DNA of 64,000 bases. Origin: Pseudogymnoascus destructans. Lineage: Eukaryota; Ascomycota; Leotiomycetes; Thelebolales; Thelebolaceae. The notes below the pieces were generated by a model. It was not told the DNA's origin and made no database searches. It saw nothing but the letters and a program-made list of their open reading frames with translations. A program made the position numbers and the translations under genes. Location of the stretch: NCBI RefSeq assembly GCF_001641265.1, contig NW_020167527.1, forward strand, positions 1,302,001 to 1,366,000, in the 5' to 3' direction. Below are positions 20,545 through 32,863 of this stretch, one piece after another (position 1 is the first letter of the stretch; every line of letters starts with the position of its first letter).

Positions 20545-23367
20545 GGGGGTTGAGAGGAGGTTAAATATACATGATGGATAGTTGGGTAATGCTGGACAGG
20601 ATATATGCATGGATTGGATGGGATATTTATATGAGAAATAAATTCCTAACGTATATAACGTGTGGATTTCGTTGGTGTTTGGAGATGGGATTTTATAGGA
20701 CTATGGGTAACAGCTGGGCTCTTGATGGTCATGGAAGCTCCTTGGAGGCACTCGTCGATAGCCACCAGCCCAACGCGATTAGGTTACGAGTGTGCCATGG
20801 CTTAAGAGCGTGGTACGTGGACACATAATGCTGTGAGCTGTAATAATTGTGGACCGCGGTGTTAATTCCTTGAAGCTGCTGCCTATTCTCCATAGCGGGA
20901 CCTCATTTTATAAGTTTGCTGAGGGGTGCACACGTCCCAAACGGGTATGCCTCGGATAGTGAGTGGAAACTTCATGACATGCACACTTTTGACGTGGGAT
21001 CATCTTGTGGCATGATCGAGTAGAGTAGCCGGATCACCGGGTTGTCCTTCGCGGGTTGTCCTTCGGAGAGGGATATTCCTTCGAGAGGGGTTTCTATGAT
21101 ATATATGGTTATGTTTGAGTGAAACTGGGGCTGGGACAACGTTGAAGATAGCTCAACATACACCGAGGTGGATTCAGCCAATTATGAGCTTCCAGAACCT
21201 ATCTATTTGTAGCTACCGCCACGAAGGCTGGGTTCTAACTCCTCGTACTCGCCTCAGTCGGTGGCGACTGCTGGATTGGCCATTGGGTGTGGATCGTCCA
21301 AGTGAGAAACTCGAGGCTTTGAGTTGGGACTTCGGATCTCGGAGTCATGCCAACTCGGTGACCTAATGGAAACCTGTCACTCTGGCCATCTAGGGAAGAA
21401 AGTGCCGTTTTAGGTATGATTCTGCTCCTGCCACAGAAGGACAAAGCGGATCATGTTGGGCCGATGTTACTGCACAGCTTGCCAACTGCAGGGCGAACGG
21501 CGCTGGCAAGGCGAACCAGGCTGGTGACGTGACATCCATAGCGGATGTGGAGGGTGTCGCAGCCTATCATCTGAGCGCTCGATGCCTCCGGAATCGCCGG
21601 TCTTCGCATACAGTAGATGACGAGTTCTCCGGGGGTTGCGGGATTATAGTTTTGATAAATTCAAATATTGCTCCCGGCGGTGAGTCAATCGGCTCTGATA
21701 TTAGAATCGGGAAGGAACGTCTGGCTGGAGCGGGGCGGGTAACCTGCGCCCCAGTGGCGAGGATTAGGGTCATGGCATGACCGCAGGGTATGACTCGCTA
21801 AGGGAAAATCATAAGATGGCTGGGGCCGCCGAGGGAGTGCTGGCTCATAGGGCTCGGGTCAAAATGCCAACAACACGACCACCAATAAATAACTGTCGAA
21901 AACAAAGAGCTGGAGCAATAGGATTGGATCAGAGATGCTTTATATAGCAAGATGCTATAAAGTGAGTGGGGATATTCTATTGATTGGCTCCCGTTACTTT
22001 ACGTTGCTTTCCCATCGTCATATGAAGCCAGAGCATTGAAACAAGGTTGGGCACTGTTGATTATCACTTATCTCATTTGGTTCAATCTGACCAGTTCTTA
22101 CAAATGCATACCTCAAGATGCAAAGAACTGATATATTCCTCCTTTGCTGCTTCTGCCATCTCAGTTGAGATATATCCGTCGAGCGATGTTGATATATTAC
22201 CCTTCGCATATATCCTCTGTCTGGCGTCGAGTGGGCAAGCCTGGCAAATCCATTGGGCTCAGCCAGATTAGGTTATGATATCCGAAAGTTGTGGATTTCA
22301 GACGACGAGCTTTGGTTCTCAATGTGATCCTGAATCACAGTCAGATATCCAGGAAATGGGCAACTGGCGTTGGGCGAAGATGATAGACTTCGATATGCCT
22401 GACCTTAACGTCATCGGCCACTCAACGAAATTCCTCCGAGCAGATAACAGACTGCAATAACGAATATACACTTCCTGATTCAGGTCTGTCGTTATGAACG
22501 CGAGGGATATAGCTCCTGCGTTGTCCTCAGACGGCTCCGACAAGGCTGGGACCGTGCAATATATAAAACTGTGACGGATATCCCAAAATATGGCGCCGTC
22601 CCAGGAATGCGGAGGAGTCTGGCGGCATCTCGAAGAAGGGAATGACACCTCGAAGCATCCACGAGTCACAGAAAAAGGCAGGCTCACCGAAGAAGACAAC
22701 CCGTTGCACGACTCAACCCCTTGATTGACTGACGTGGACTAGGAAGGGCAGAGACAACATTCCACAACGAAAACCACACAAGATTTTACCACAAACAGAC
22801 GGAATATAGTCAAAAGACCACGCATAGCATGAGTAAAACAGTTATCATTGGTAACACTTTCCTCGAAGGAGATTATTGAAAAGACATAAAAGACCAGCTA
22901 CTTCTTTCTCAGTTTCCCACTATCATCCGCCGTCAACAGCAACATCACCGAGAGACCACAGCAATATCCTCGCCCCAGGCTAGCACCTGGGTCATTGTGG
23001 AGCCCCCCATTTCCAACTTCGAAAGGGTGTCGAGTTTTAAAACAAGTATCAACAGATAAAATGCATTGCTTCAACGCCCCCAAAAAAATACAACCAGATA
23101 CCACACTTTTCCAACCGCATGGCTACCCTGAGCGATGGCAACAACGCCATGTACTTTTGGGTAATACCAGTCATACTAATATCATCAAATCGTTCAAGAA
23201 CCTGGACCCTGATAGACCTCCCATCATCACGCGTGGACTCGCCACCGCGTTGGAACTTGCCGCACGGCCTATCGGCCACCTATTTCAGCTCAACGCGTTT
23301 TATGCACGCCCCACCCAGTTGCTCTCACATCGTGTTCCTTTCTTATTTATTCCACTTCCTTCCTCAT
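20545..23367. other. 2.8-kb intergenic region
   Basis: Only short unsupported frames on either strand. A direct repeat GGGTTGTCCTTCG occurs twice near 21039-21066. No transposon ends recognised. Confidence 0.5.
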
Positions 23368-24273
23368 TCAAAAAGTTTCAGTTCGGGAATGAATCACTGT
23401 CGATGAAGCCTTCTTCCCTCTTGGCGAACGTTGTTGATCTCGTCTCCGACGGGGATCAGAAACGATGATACGGTTCGAAGCAGCTTCCTCTGCTTGCTTC
23501 TTCGCAACTATTTCTTCTGGTTCGCAATCCAGTGGGATCAACCCAAATACCTTCGGTCGCTCTGACCCGTCGCGGCAGAAGACGGCATAATCATCCTCAG
23601 TTATAATCGCCTTGTCCCGCAGGTATTTCAAGACCCCAAAGTCTGGGCGGAGTTCCAAGGTTGTACCGCTTTCGAAATGCTCCTTTACATGCTCCAGGTA
23701 TTTGTTCCAGCAGGCCATAGCGTTGTCATCTTCGAATGATGTGTTGCAGAAGACGCACAGGGCGTGAGGTGGTGGTCTGCTTGGGCCGAAATGCTCAATA
23801 ACATGTTCGGACCAGCTCTCAGAATCATCGAAATTCATATGCTGACAGTCTGGTATGATGTATCGAAAAAGGCACGGAAGGTTCGAACCGTCGATCGACA
23901 TGTTGAGAATGTGCTGGTCGTGAATAAGCTCGGGGTGATTCAAATCAATACTCGGAGCTGTCGATAAGCTAGTTGCTTCAGATGCAGCTGATGATTTTGA
24001 GAATGTGCTGAAGCCGGTGTTGGATCTTGACAGCACGGTCGAGCCTGTCACTGAAGATGGCGATGTTGGCGGCGACTTGCATGACTCACGAACATGGGCG
24101 TGAACAGCAGTCGGCACAGGTTGGGTGATAATTGCATCGGATGTGTCCTGTCGACTGGCCGCCAGCGATAGTCGCGGTTGCCCGATGGCACGAGGTGTGT
24201 CTTGGTCCTGAACGAACCTGTCGATACTATAACCGGCCATTATATCGACCGATGCAACGAAGTTGGGACACAA
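23368..24273 (-). CDS. C2H2-like zinc-finger protein of unknown function, 301 aa
   Basis: A single open frame on the minus strand. It may start at 24273 (MCPNFV) or at the second ATG at 24240 (MAGYSI). After a Ser/Thr-rich N-terminus there are two finger-like blocks: C-x8-C...H-x3-H (LPCLFRYIIPDCQHMNF to HVIEHF, about 130-160) and CVFCNTSF...HVKEHF (about 168-195). The second ends in the same HxxxH-F style, so they look like a duplicated pair. The C-terminus is basic (PRRRRDQQRS). Fungal proteins with such degenerate fingers are common and mostly uncharacterised. The spacing suggests zinc binding but not a specific function. Confidence 0.7.
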   Translation of the reverse strand: MCPNFVASVDIMAGYSIDRFVQDQDTPRAIGQPRLSLAASRQDTSDAIITQPVPTAVHAHVRESCKSPPTSPSSVTGSTVLSRSNTGFSTFSKSSAASEATSLSTAPSIDLNHPELIHDQHILNMSIDGSNLPCLFRYIIPDCQHMNFDDSESWSEHVIEHFGPSRPPPHALCVFCNTSFEDDNAMACWNKYLEHVKEHFESGTTLELRPDFGVLKYLRDKAIITEDDYAVFCRDGSERPKVFGLIPLDCEPEEIVAKKQAEEAASNRIIVSDPRRRRDQQRSPRGKKASSTVIHSRTETF

Positions 24274-25539
24274 GTGAGGATCAGAGATAATGCAGCAGTT
24301 CTGTTCGGGTGGGCAGCGACCAAAACCTCCAGTTTTGTCGCATAAAAGAGAGCTCGACGTCCTGTGCCGACGGGTGTTCGTCAGGTTGGTTGCAGGTGGG
24401 GTGTCGATGTTGCTCGCTGACGACGTCCCAATAGGACCAGTTCACCACTGTGGCACTTATGCGCTGTGTTCGCGAGCAAGGGAAAGGTCACGATGGACCG
24501 CGATGAATATAATGTCAACGGTTTGGACCTGCCAAAATATTTCGATGGTGGATAATTATCTTATCTAATGTTTGGAAGATCGCATCGGACAACCGCCACT
24601 TGGGACGCACGGTCTTTATGCCGCCACGACACGACAACCCATGCTTCAAATTACAAATTTAACTGTCGCAAGATCAACCCCCCACCAAACCATTGAGCTT
24701 ACGATACGCAAACATGAGACACGACGCCGACATCCTGCAGAGGCCATGGCAGCATTGCAATATTTCGCTGTTCAAGCCCACCTGAAGAGTATTACCTGTT
24801 TCGCACGATAATGCAGCTCTGATGCGGGTGCCCGTCTCGTTTGGAGTACAACCGAGCAGGAAAATATCTCCCAGTACACAAACTATAGAAACAGAGCGAT
24901 GGTCCTCGGAAATCATCGCAGCTTCCCAAGAAGCTAATTCATGCAGCATCACCATGTGGTTTCACAAGTTCCGAGTGCGTTTTTATAGGGTCTCACGATC
25001 CCTCAGCCCCCAAATATTCAGCCTGACCAGGTTCGAAACGTTAGAATTGAAGTGCCTACAATTGGACGACATTCATGCCTCCTCCTGGCCTATGTCTTGA
25101 AGAATTGGGGGTTTGTCATGAGAATCATAAATAGGACTGAAAATAAATCCGCGGCTTATGTAGGTCTCTCGTATAGTTTTCTTTCAAGTCTCATATTTTT
25201 GGTATCGTCTATCTCCGCGGCACCATTTTCTTCAACACCCCCTTACATGAAGAGTCGTGTGGTGAGCAGTTTAACGGTCCGTACCATCCATCGCAGCACC
25301 ATCACACTGTACTCTGAAATGAAGGAACGGGGGGTATACTCTGTGAAATATGTTCCCATGACGTTCTGTTACTACGGGCTGGGCTATACTTAGAACTCTG
25401 GGCGGCCCGCCCCGACACATCCTTTGCCGTTGGCTCTCTCGGCTAGCTTAAATATATAGTTCAACGACACACAACACAGCTCATAACACATAATCCACAG
25501 TATTTATAGTCGTGCTAGAGATTTGTGTTGCCTAAGATT
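24274..25539. other. Intergenic region
   Basis: No supported gene; short frames on the plus strand only. It should include the promoter of the zinc-finger gene and the 3' end of the coiled-coil gene. Confidence 0.5.
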
Positions 25540-27081
25540 TTAGTCTGGTGAGCAGAGAACCTTCGCTCTAGCAATGATATTCCGAAGCTGCATGCGCTGT
25601 CCATTCTCATCTCCCTCTTTCAGGATCCCAGGAAACGTCATGCAGAGGATATCTCTACCTTCTAATGTCTCTTCGTCCTCCCCACCTATATCATCCATGG
25701 TTTCGGCATCGAATATATTGATCTGATGGCCTTCAACAACCGTCATGATTAGCTTAAAACTCGCCTTCTGCACCCTGAGCATCCTCGATAGGGTAATGGC
25801 CTCGACGACCAGTGCTCGCAATGCCACTTCCCTCCCCCCGTCCTGCAGAACATCCGTAATATCCTCTAAAATAGCCATGGCTTCTCTAACCACAGATGCC
25901 GCAACCTCTTCCGTCTTAACGCGTAGATTATCCAGCGAGCCCTTTTTATTAATGAGCCCTAATGTAGACGAGCGCCACTGGTTCATGTCCCCTCCATTCC
26001 CTGATGTCGTTGCCAACCATGCTTCGAACCCTATCAATTCCTTCTCCCTTTCTTCAGGCAGTCCGACGAAGTACCTCTGAAACACCCGTTTCACAAGCAG
26101 CATCGACACAATACTCTGTATAAGATGCACCTTCGCCGTCCCCGCAAGCCCCTCCCACAACGGACACAGCTCCTCAAGCTTCTCCCTCGTCCCCTCGCCT
26201 GCCCCCTTAACATCCATCTTCGCCCGCCTAAAATTCCTCAACACCCAATTCTGCAGCCCGCTCCCGAGTGCCGAGAAGCCTTCCGGGATAACCTCATCCG
26301 TGACCTGCCCCTCCGACCTCCCACTCGTCGAGACGAACTCCTTCAGCCCCCGCACATGCGCTCGCAGCCCCTCCACCTCCGACTCTCTGCCTTGTGCCTC
26401 GCGCCGCGCTCCTGCAAACCCCTCGCGTAGCGCCTCGCGCTCAATCAGCAAGCTCGATATGCGCGTTGTGGAGTCCCTCTCGCGATCCTCCCGCTCGTCT
26501 AGCTCGCGCGCGCGCTCCTCTATCTCAGCCCTACAGTCCGCAAGACGCACCTCGAGAGCCCCGTGTGCGACATGTAGACTGCTGTATTTTAGCTGCCAGA
26601 AGTGGGCGACTTCAGCCTGGTGGCCCAGCTTGGCAGAGAGGTGCTCGAGCTCCTGCACGAATGTGCCTTCCATGACCGCGGCGTCGGCTTCGAGGTGCGC
26701 GATGCGGTCATCTTTGTCGACGGTGGTGGATTTGGTGGAGGGGTTACGAGCGGGCGCGGCGCTGGGGGAGGTGGATGTAGGTTGTGAGGGTGGTTGCGAG
26801 GGTGGTTGCGAGGGTGGTTGCGAGGGTGGTTGTGAGGTGGGGGGTTCGGGGCTGGAGGGGCGTGAATTTGTTGCTGCGTTGTTGGAGACCGAGCCGCTGC
26901 GGGAGCGGCCCTGACCCTGCAGGGCCGCGCGGGGCGGCGTGGCGATGGGGGATTTGGGGAACATGGGGATATCTGTGGTGGGAGTTAGTGGGTTGGTTTG
27001 GTTAGGTTGGCAAGAGGTAGTGTTGGCTTCTTCAGATGTACGGGGACACTGACTCCGGAGTTTGCGATCGCGGGAGCTCAT
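25540..27081 (-). CDS. Coiled-coil protein of unknown function, about 513 aa
   Basis: Open from the ATG at 27081 (MSSRDRKLRSQ) to 25540. The frame is open further upstream, but that part reads like leader. Low-complexity Ser/Pro N-terminus with a PPSQ repeat (about 100-125; the matching DNA array at about 26786-26833 repeats a 12-bp unit). A charged heptad-rich region follows (about 145-270: LEADAAVMEGTFVQ, LDEREDRERD), then an alpha-helical C-terminal half with LWEGLAGTAKVHLIQS and FDAETMDDIGGEDEE. Coding bias is strong. A small intron near 26975-27050 cannot be excluded. I recognise no family. Confidence 0.65.
   Translation of the reverse strand: MSSRDRKLRSQCPRTSEEANTTSCQPNQTNPLTPTTDIPMFPKSPIATPPRAALQGQGRSRSGSVSNNAATNSRPSSPEPPTSQPPSQPPSQPPSQPPSQPTSTSPSAAPARNPSTKSTTVDKDDRIAHLEADAAVMEGTFVQELEHLSAKLGHQAEVAHFWQLKYSSLHVAHGALEVRLADCRAEIEERARELDEREDRERDSTTRISSLLIEREALREGFAGARREAQGRESEVEGLRAHVRGLKEFVSTSGRSEGQVTDEVIPEGFSALGSGLQNWVLRNFRRAKMDVKGAGEGTREKLEELCPLWEGLAGTAKVHLIQSIVSMLLVKRVFQRYFVGLPEEREKELIGFEAWLATTSGNGGDMNQWRSSTLGLINKKGSLDNLRVKTEEVAASVVREAMAILEDITDVLQDGGREVALRALVVEAITLSRMLRVQKASFKLIMTVVEGHQINIFDAETMDDIGGEDEETLEGRDILCMTFPGILKEGDENGQRMQLRNIIARAKVLCSPD
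26786..26833. repeat. 12-bp coding tandem repeat (PPSQ units)
   Basis: GAGGGTGGTTGC-type units, about four copies, in frame inside the coiled-coil gene, giving repeated Pro-Pro-Ser-Gln. Confidence 0.85.
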
Positions 27082-27834
27082 CTTTGGGGAGTGTGGGGGG
27101 GCGAATGGATGGTTATTGCTATGGTCTATCGATAAATGTATGCATTTCGAGAAGAAAAGTATAGCTAGAGGATATATATGCGCCGATGGGCAGCCATTTT
27201 GTGCGGCAAGGCAGCAGTAATAACAGCTTGGAGGTTGTGTTGGAAGTGGGAAGGCTGGCGGGTGAGATGGCGCCAAGAGGTGGGACAGACCACTTGTGTG
27301 GGGTAATAGCCAACAGGGAATCCAACTCAGCCTCGTCCAACATTGAAAAAACATGCAGAAGGTAAATACGCTGGTTGCCCGGCTCGTTAGTAGATGCATG
27401 TTATTCTAATATATCCATAAAAACTTGATATTTTGCGGAGACTAAAGAGTGTACATTATTTACATGGTATATATCAACGGGTCTGCATTCAACTTCCATT
27501 TCAGTACGTGCCTGGACAGTTCCAAAGGCTAGGAAGGCAATGTCAGCGTTCCCTTTCGAGATCAAACTGGACATGCAGCATAGAGTTGACTTGCGGACGG
27601 CCGCCCGGCGAAAGTGGAACAAGACGCTCCGGCTTCAGGGCTCCAGAAAGCGTTATATATTTGCACACAGACTAGTTGGCACGCCATGGAAGAGGAGACT
27701 TCGTGCCAACTTAAGTTGTGTGCAGTGATGGTCACTGGTTGCAAATATGTCCGACGCCTAGATAACTGGCGGCATTTATAATATATAGCATTGAGAGCTT
27801 CTGCTATAGAGTCTTCTTGTCATCTAAGTCGGCT
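27082..27834. other. Intergenic region between divergent-end genes
   Basis: No credible gene. Holds the 5' leader of the coiled-coil gene and the 3' side of the RING-variant gene. Confidence 0.5.
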
Positions 27835-28956
27835 TCAGTAGCTGCACCAGTGCTCCCGTCTTGTGTTGTCATTTCCAGACTCGGCAGCATGACCAGGGCC
27901 TGCATCTGGCTCTTCGTCATCGTCGTCTTCTCCATGTACGTCGACCACACGTTCACCAGCTTTTTCAAGGGTATTGCGGCTCCAGGCCCTGACTCCTTTC
28001 CAAATTGCCTGTGTGCGGTGTCAGCTAGTCTTATTACGTCCACTGAGTACAGGCAAACTTACGTATAGGATTGTGGCGACTCCAATGATAATCATCGATA
28101 CGCTGATATCCTGAAGTCTCTCTCGCCCGGTTCCTCCCCTTCTGGCTCTACCACCACCTCCAACCACCCACCTAAGATTCAGCCACTGAAATGGGGACAT
28201 GATAAAGGATTTCAAGAGACCTAATAGCCCTAAAGACGCGAATCCCTTTAGGAGATGCTCAGACCACGTCCATTCCTCACCCTCCTCAAATTCTAAGAGG
28301 GGTTCGCGGAATGTTGTCCACGGGTTGGTAGTCAACGTTGCCACCGGATCCAAGTATAGCTTGACAATTGGTTCCGCAACGAAGCCAAGCAAGAACACGG
28401 TGGCCCAAAGAATCAGTAGAGTGAGAACAATTTGGGTCATGGTACTGCCAATCCACTTGCTCCACCGCATCCTCTCCAGACGGTATGTGTATTTACATGT
28501 GGGGCATTCGAAGTAATTGCGTCGTCCGTATGATAGATCGGCGTGTCGCCAGCCCTGTAGACATCCTTCATGGACATATGACTGTGATCCTTTGCACTTG
28601 CATGGTCGAATTAGTCGTCCGGATTCCGGATCTTCCGACACGTACTTCACGGTCGGAGTTGGAGCGACCACGCCAGCGAGGCCTTCCGGACCAGTCTCGA
28701 ATGACGGCTGCACTTCCTCCAGACAAATCCTGCAAGTCCTTGAACCGTAGTATTTTTGTTTCTTCGGAGGATCATTGGAGCTGGCCTCGCCCTCATGGGA
28801 TTGAGGTGCGGGTTTCGTCTCGGATGGTTGTTTTGCGCGAGGGAAGTCTCTCTGAATGAAAGAACTTTCCGGCGAAGCTTGATCGCAAAGATCATAGGCA
28901 ACTACCTCCTCTGGCCACGACCAGGTTGACTCTGACCCATATGGTGGTGCAGGCAT
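27835..28956 (-). CDS. RING-variant (MARCH-type) membrane E3 ubiquitin ligase, 355 aa
   Basis: Two exons on the minus strand: 28956-28063 and 28008-27835, joined in phase 0 (GTAAGT donor, CACAG acceptor). The start MPAPPYGS has CAAC before ATG; an upstream in-frame ATG at 29025 is possible. A C4HC3 RINGv domain lies at about 75-154: CRIC, CKCKGSQSYVHEGC, CPTC, with the usual Trp in LQGW. A hydrophobic span (about 172-195) and two more near 235-255 and 288-305 predict a membrane anchor. The family attaches ubiquitin to membrane proteins, often in ER, Golgi or mitochondria. The tail after the last span is acidic (GEDDDDEEPD). Confidence 0.88.
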
Positions 28957-29438
28957 GTTGGCAACCGATAGTGTTGAGCTTGTAAAAGTCGAAAAACAGC
29001 TGGATTTTGCCAGCTCAGGATTCAACAGACATTTAAGAGAAGGATTCGGGCAATAGTGGCCTCTGCGATGATACTCGCAGGTCCATTAGTCAAAACCAAG
29101 GCGATGACTTTATGAAATAGAAAATAATGTAAGGAAATACCGACGGTTGAGGCCAGATATTCAAAGTTCCTTACATGGTGGTACGGTCGGATGGAGGAAT
29201 GCGTCCGAGATCGAAGTGTGGTTGTGGTGGTCTCGCTAGAGTTGCCGCGTTAGCGCCGTCGGTCACTCCAGACGCGGAATTCGCAAGGCAGAGCTGCCTG
29301 TGAAGCTAAGTTACCTCGAGCAACGAACGGTGTATCCCAGCAATTCTCACGATCACCTTCCAACCCCAACAACTGCATTGATCGCCCATTTGAAGCTCCA
29401 TCTACGCAACTCTCCTCCAAGCTTCAGATATTGGAACC
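28957..29438. other. Shared upstream region of two divergent genes
   Basis: The RINGv gene (minus) and the proteasome alpha-2 gene (plus) start at its two sides, so this 0.48-kb stretch is a likely bidirectional promoter. Confidence 0.6.
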
Positions 29439-30542
29439 ATGGCGGACAGATACTCCTTCTCCCTCACGACCTTCTCGCCCACGTAAGCTATCACCGTGTT
29501 GAGCTCCAAGCCATCCATGTCTATCCGCGAACCAAGCTAATACAATTACAGCGGGAAGCTCGTTCAAATAGGTCAGTCTCAGATGAAGCTCAACTATAGG
29601 CGATCTTCCGGTGAAACCCTCCAGCCGTGAGCTGTGCTCACGATTCATAGAATATGCCTTAAACGCCGTCAACCAAGGTGTAACAGCACTGGGAATCAAA
29701 GGTACGTCCACCTGCCCCCCCAACCAACCCAACCCCATCTAACCCCTTACAAAGCAACAAATGGCATCGTCCTCGCGACCGAAAAGAAGTCCTCCTCACC
29801 CCTGATCGACCCCCCCTCCCTCTCAAAAGTCAGCCTCATCACCCCCAACATCGGCATGGTCTACTCTGGCATGGGTCCCGACTACCGCGTGCTGGTCGAC
29901 AAGGCGCGCAAGGTTTCGCACACGAACTACAAGCGTATCTACAACGAGTACCCGCCGACGCGCATCCTCGTCCAGGACGTCGCGCGCGTCATGCAGGAGG
30001 CGACCCAGTCGGGTGGCGTGCGGCCATACGGTGTCAGCCTGCTCGTCGCTGGGTGGGACGAGGGTATCGAGCCGGATGTGGAGGCAGACAATGTGAGCGG
30101 TGGCGCGGGAACCGAGGGGCCAAAGCCAAGCGGCAAGACGGGAGGCATCCTCAAGGGCGGACCTATGTTGTACCAGGTCGACCCGAGCGGGAGTTACTAC
30201 CCATGGAAGGCAACGGCGATTGGCAAGAGTGCGACGTCTGCAAAGACGTTCCTGGAGAAGAGGTATACGGAGGGTTTGGAGCTTGAGGACGCGGTGCACA
30301 TCGCGCTGTTGACGCTGAAGGAGACAATTGAGGGAGAGATGAACGGAGAGACAGTTGAGATTGGTATGTCTCTTCCCGCCGTGGATGGATAGGATCGAGA
30401 GCGGTTGCTAACGTAATGTACAGGTATCATTGGCCCGCCAGCACACCACCTTATGGGCGTTGAGGGTGTCGAGGGGGCACAGGGCCCTCGCTTCCGCAAG
30501 CTCAGCCCGCAAGAGATTGAGGACTACCTCACGAACTTGTGA
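29439..30542 (+). CDS. PRE8: 20S proteasome subunit alpha type 2, 280 aa
   Basis: Five exons: 29439-29482, 29552-29571, 29651-29701, 29755-30363 and 30424-30542, all GT-AG with consistent phases. The product starts MADRYSFSLTTF, followed by SGKLVQIEYALNAVNQG (the alpha-subunit signature helix), then GIVLATEKK, NIGMVYSGMGPDYRVL, GGVRPYGVSLLVAGWDEG and GPMLYQVDPSGSYYPWKA. It is a structural subunit of the outer ring that gates the 20S core in cytosol and nucleus. It is about 30-40 residues longer than yeast or animal alpha-2 because of a Gly/Lys/acid-rich insert after AGWDEG (about 160-190). The 20-nt second exon is unusually small. PRE8 is the yeast symbol. Confidence 0.95.
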
Positions 30543-31517
30543 GGCGGGTCTGCTGCCATGGCGTCTGGGGATGGGGGAGCAGGGGTGGGGTGAGTGGACT
30601 TTGAATTGGTGACATTGGTGCACAATACAAATGTATCATAGAAATATCACGATAGAGCAAGCGAAATCCACAAATGAATTAGGCATGGCTTTTTGGGGGT
30701 TGCTTGATGGATGGTGCACGGCGTGTAGGATGTTGTGTGCTTTGAAGCGCGTGTTAGGGTCCAGCAATCAGCTTTGCACTCTCTGTGCTGGTGAGCTCGC
30801 CTTGACGCCTTTCATGGCGCCTTCGATCTGCCTCATCGCGCGTCTGCTTCCGGCCCCTGGAGAGACAGCATTGGCAGCCATAGAAGGAAAATGTAAATTA
30901 TTGGGCTGCTTCGTAACATTGAGGAAAGTGGCTGTCCCGTTGCGTTGGTTCGGTCTTTGCTGGTGGTTCCAATTGCAATCTCGCCACGGTCGACGGCCTC
31001 GAAGCTGCTGTATCAACGTTCAGGAATGCTGGCGCCAAGACATACGAAGGCAAATCCTCCTCAAACGAACCGGACTACAAGCCATCTTCCCGGGGTAAAG
31101 AAGAGTGGCCGACGATGATCCAGGCTGGTCTCTTCTGTCGCCGCTACGACCTGTCGCTACGACCTGTCGCCGCGATTCCTTCCCGCCACCGCTATTCCTT
31201 CTCCTCGCCGCCTGAGCTTTTGAGTCTGGGCATTGGTTGCCTTGCGCTTAGCTTCGTGCTCCACAGCAAAAAAAAATTGATTCCCTTGGCCAAAAGTTTG
31301 CGCTTTCCTGCCGCTTCAGCCTCCGTCCCACCTATATGGGGCCATAGTCACAGTAGATTGTATATAGATGGGATTTGATGCTGGGTTGGGGTATTTATAG
31401 CCGCGCAGACCCAAGTAAGGGGCATAGGATAGGTCCATATTGATCTCCTTTTCGTCTCGTCTCTTACCACCTGTACTACTCCACGGCTTCAAAATCTTAC
31501 AGATCCCTACAAAATAG
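30543..31517. other. Intergenic region
   Basis: Between the convergent ends of the proteasome gene and the RCC1-like gene. Minus-strand frames around 30768-31016 and 31200-31340 have a protein-like look (KRKATNAQTQKLRRR) but no full gene can be assembled. A 14-bp direct repeat CGCTACGACCTGTC is at 31140-31168. Confidence 0.4.
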
Positions 31518-32863
31518 TTATAGTAGCCTCGGTCCTCGCACATCCCTCTCCACAACCAAAAAACTCGCCTTTTCCCCCCCAAACACCTCTCTCACCCTCC
31601 CTTCCTCCCCTAAAACCCCACTCAAATCAACCCTTCTCCACCCTCCCTCACTCTCCTCTCCTTTGCCCTCATCTCCTCCCCCCTCACTCCCCTTCTCTGT
31701 TGACCCCCTAACCCACCATCCCCCCTCCATATCCAACACCCCCACCCCCCCTTCCCAAACCGCCACATCCACAACATCAAACTCTACACACTCAACCTCC
31801 CCCGTCCCACCATCCGTAACATAACACCCCCCCTCCCCCGTCAGCACAGCTGTCACGTAACCACCCGCGACTACCTTGACGACTCCGCCGCCTGGTATAC
31901 CCTCCAGCGCGGTTACGACGCCTGGTTCATCGGCTGGCATATCATCGGAGGAGTTGGAAGATGAGGAGGAGCAGTGGCGGCCAAGGGGTGAGGGATGGCG
32001 CGGGTCGCCCCAGGTGTAGAGGATGCCGCTGGCGGTGAGGGCGGCGAAGTGGGTTGTGCCAGCGGTTATTAGTGTGGTGTCTTCTGGGAGGGAGAGGGGT
32101 GGTGGAAAGGTGAGGGTTGTGGGGGAGTGGGAAAGGGAGAGGGGGAGTTGGGTGCGCGTGCCTGTTGTGTCTGGGGGGTGTTAGATGGGTTGCGGGGATC
32201 GAGGTGAGGATGGGAGAGCGCACGGCGAGACCGAAAATAGAGAGATAGATATGAACCCGAAGAGCTCGACGAAATCGAATCGGGAAATACAAATCAACTC
32301 ACCAACGACCATCCCCGTCCCCGAAACTGCCCATCCCTTATCCATCCCATTCCGCTTAAGTGCTTCTGCATGCCTCTCCACGAGCGCATTTTGATGCCGC
32401 CCCACATTTCCCTCTTCGAGGCTGAGGAGGAGGAACGGGGTCGGCGACCCCGCTATGGCGTAGGAGGATGAGTTGTATTTCACTGCTTAGTGTTAGCGGT
32501 GCTGCTGGTGGCTTTAGACGCAGCCCAGACCAGGCAGGGTGGACACTAATATAGAGGGCAAGTTCTAGCAAACAAGGAGATATCAACAGCCTCCCACTCA
32601 GCAACCCAAACAAAAGAAAGCCCTAACATACCAATACACCCAAACCCATCACTCCTAACCCACTCCATCCCCTCTGCCTCAAACACCTTCCCATACACAT
32701 CCAAATCGCGTGGCTCCCTCTCCTCCCCCTCCTCATCCTCTCCCTCATTTCTCCCCTCCTCATCCGCAGCCTTGGACAGCCCAGCCTTGCCAAACGAGGA
32801 CGAGGAGGGCGAGAACTCAAGTTGTCTCCACACATTATTCCCCTTTGTCCAAACCTCCATCAT
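31518..32863 (-). CDS. RCC1-repeat-like protein, about 354 aa
   Basis: Three exons on the minus strand: 32863-32632, 32482-32303 and 32170-31518, GT-AG, phases consistent. RCC1-type repeat blocks are visible: VWTKGNNVWRQLEF at the start, AGTTHFAALTASGILYTWGD followed by HPSPLGRH in exon 3, and VVAGGYVTAVLTGEG. RCC1-fold beta-propellers act as guanine exchange factors or as scaffolds (yeast Ats1 is a small one); with few repeats the closer analogy is Ats1-like, but this is inference. An acidic low-complexity loop lies in exon 1. The frame is open upstream of the chosen ATG (IASTTAWGT), so the true start may be further 5'. Confidence 0.72.

Noticed and set aside
20571..22709. Several frames of 60-126 codons
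   Set aside because: No conserved-looking segments, no introns that extend them, and no counterpart elsewhere in the window.
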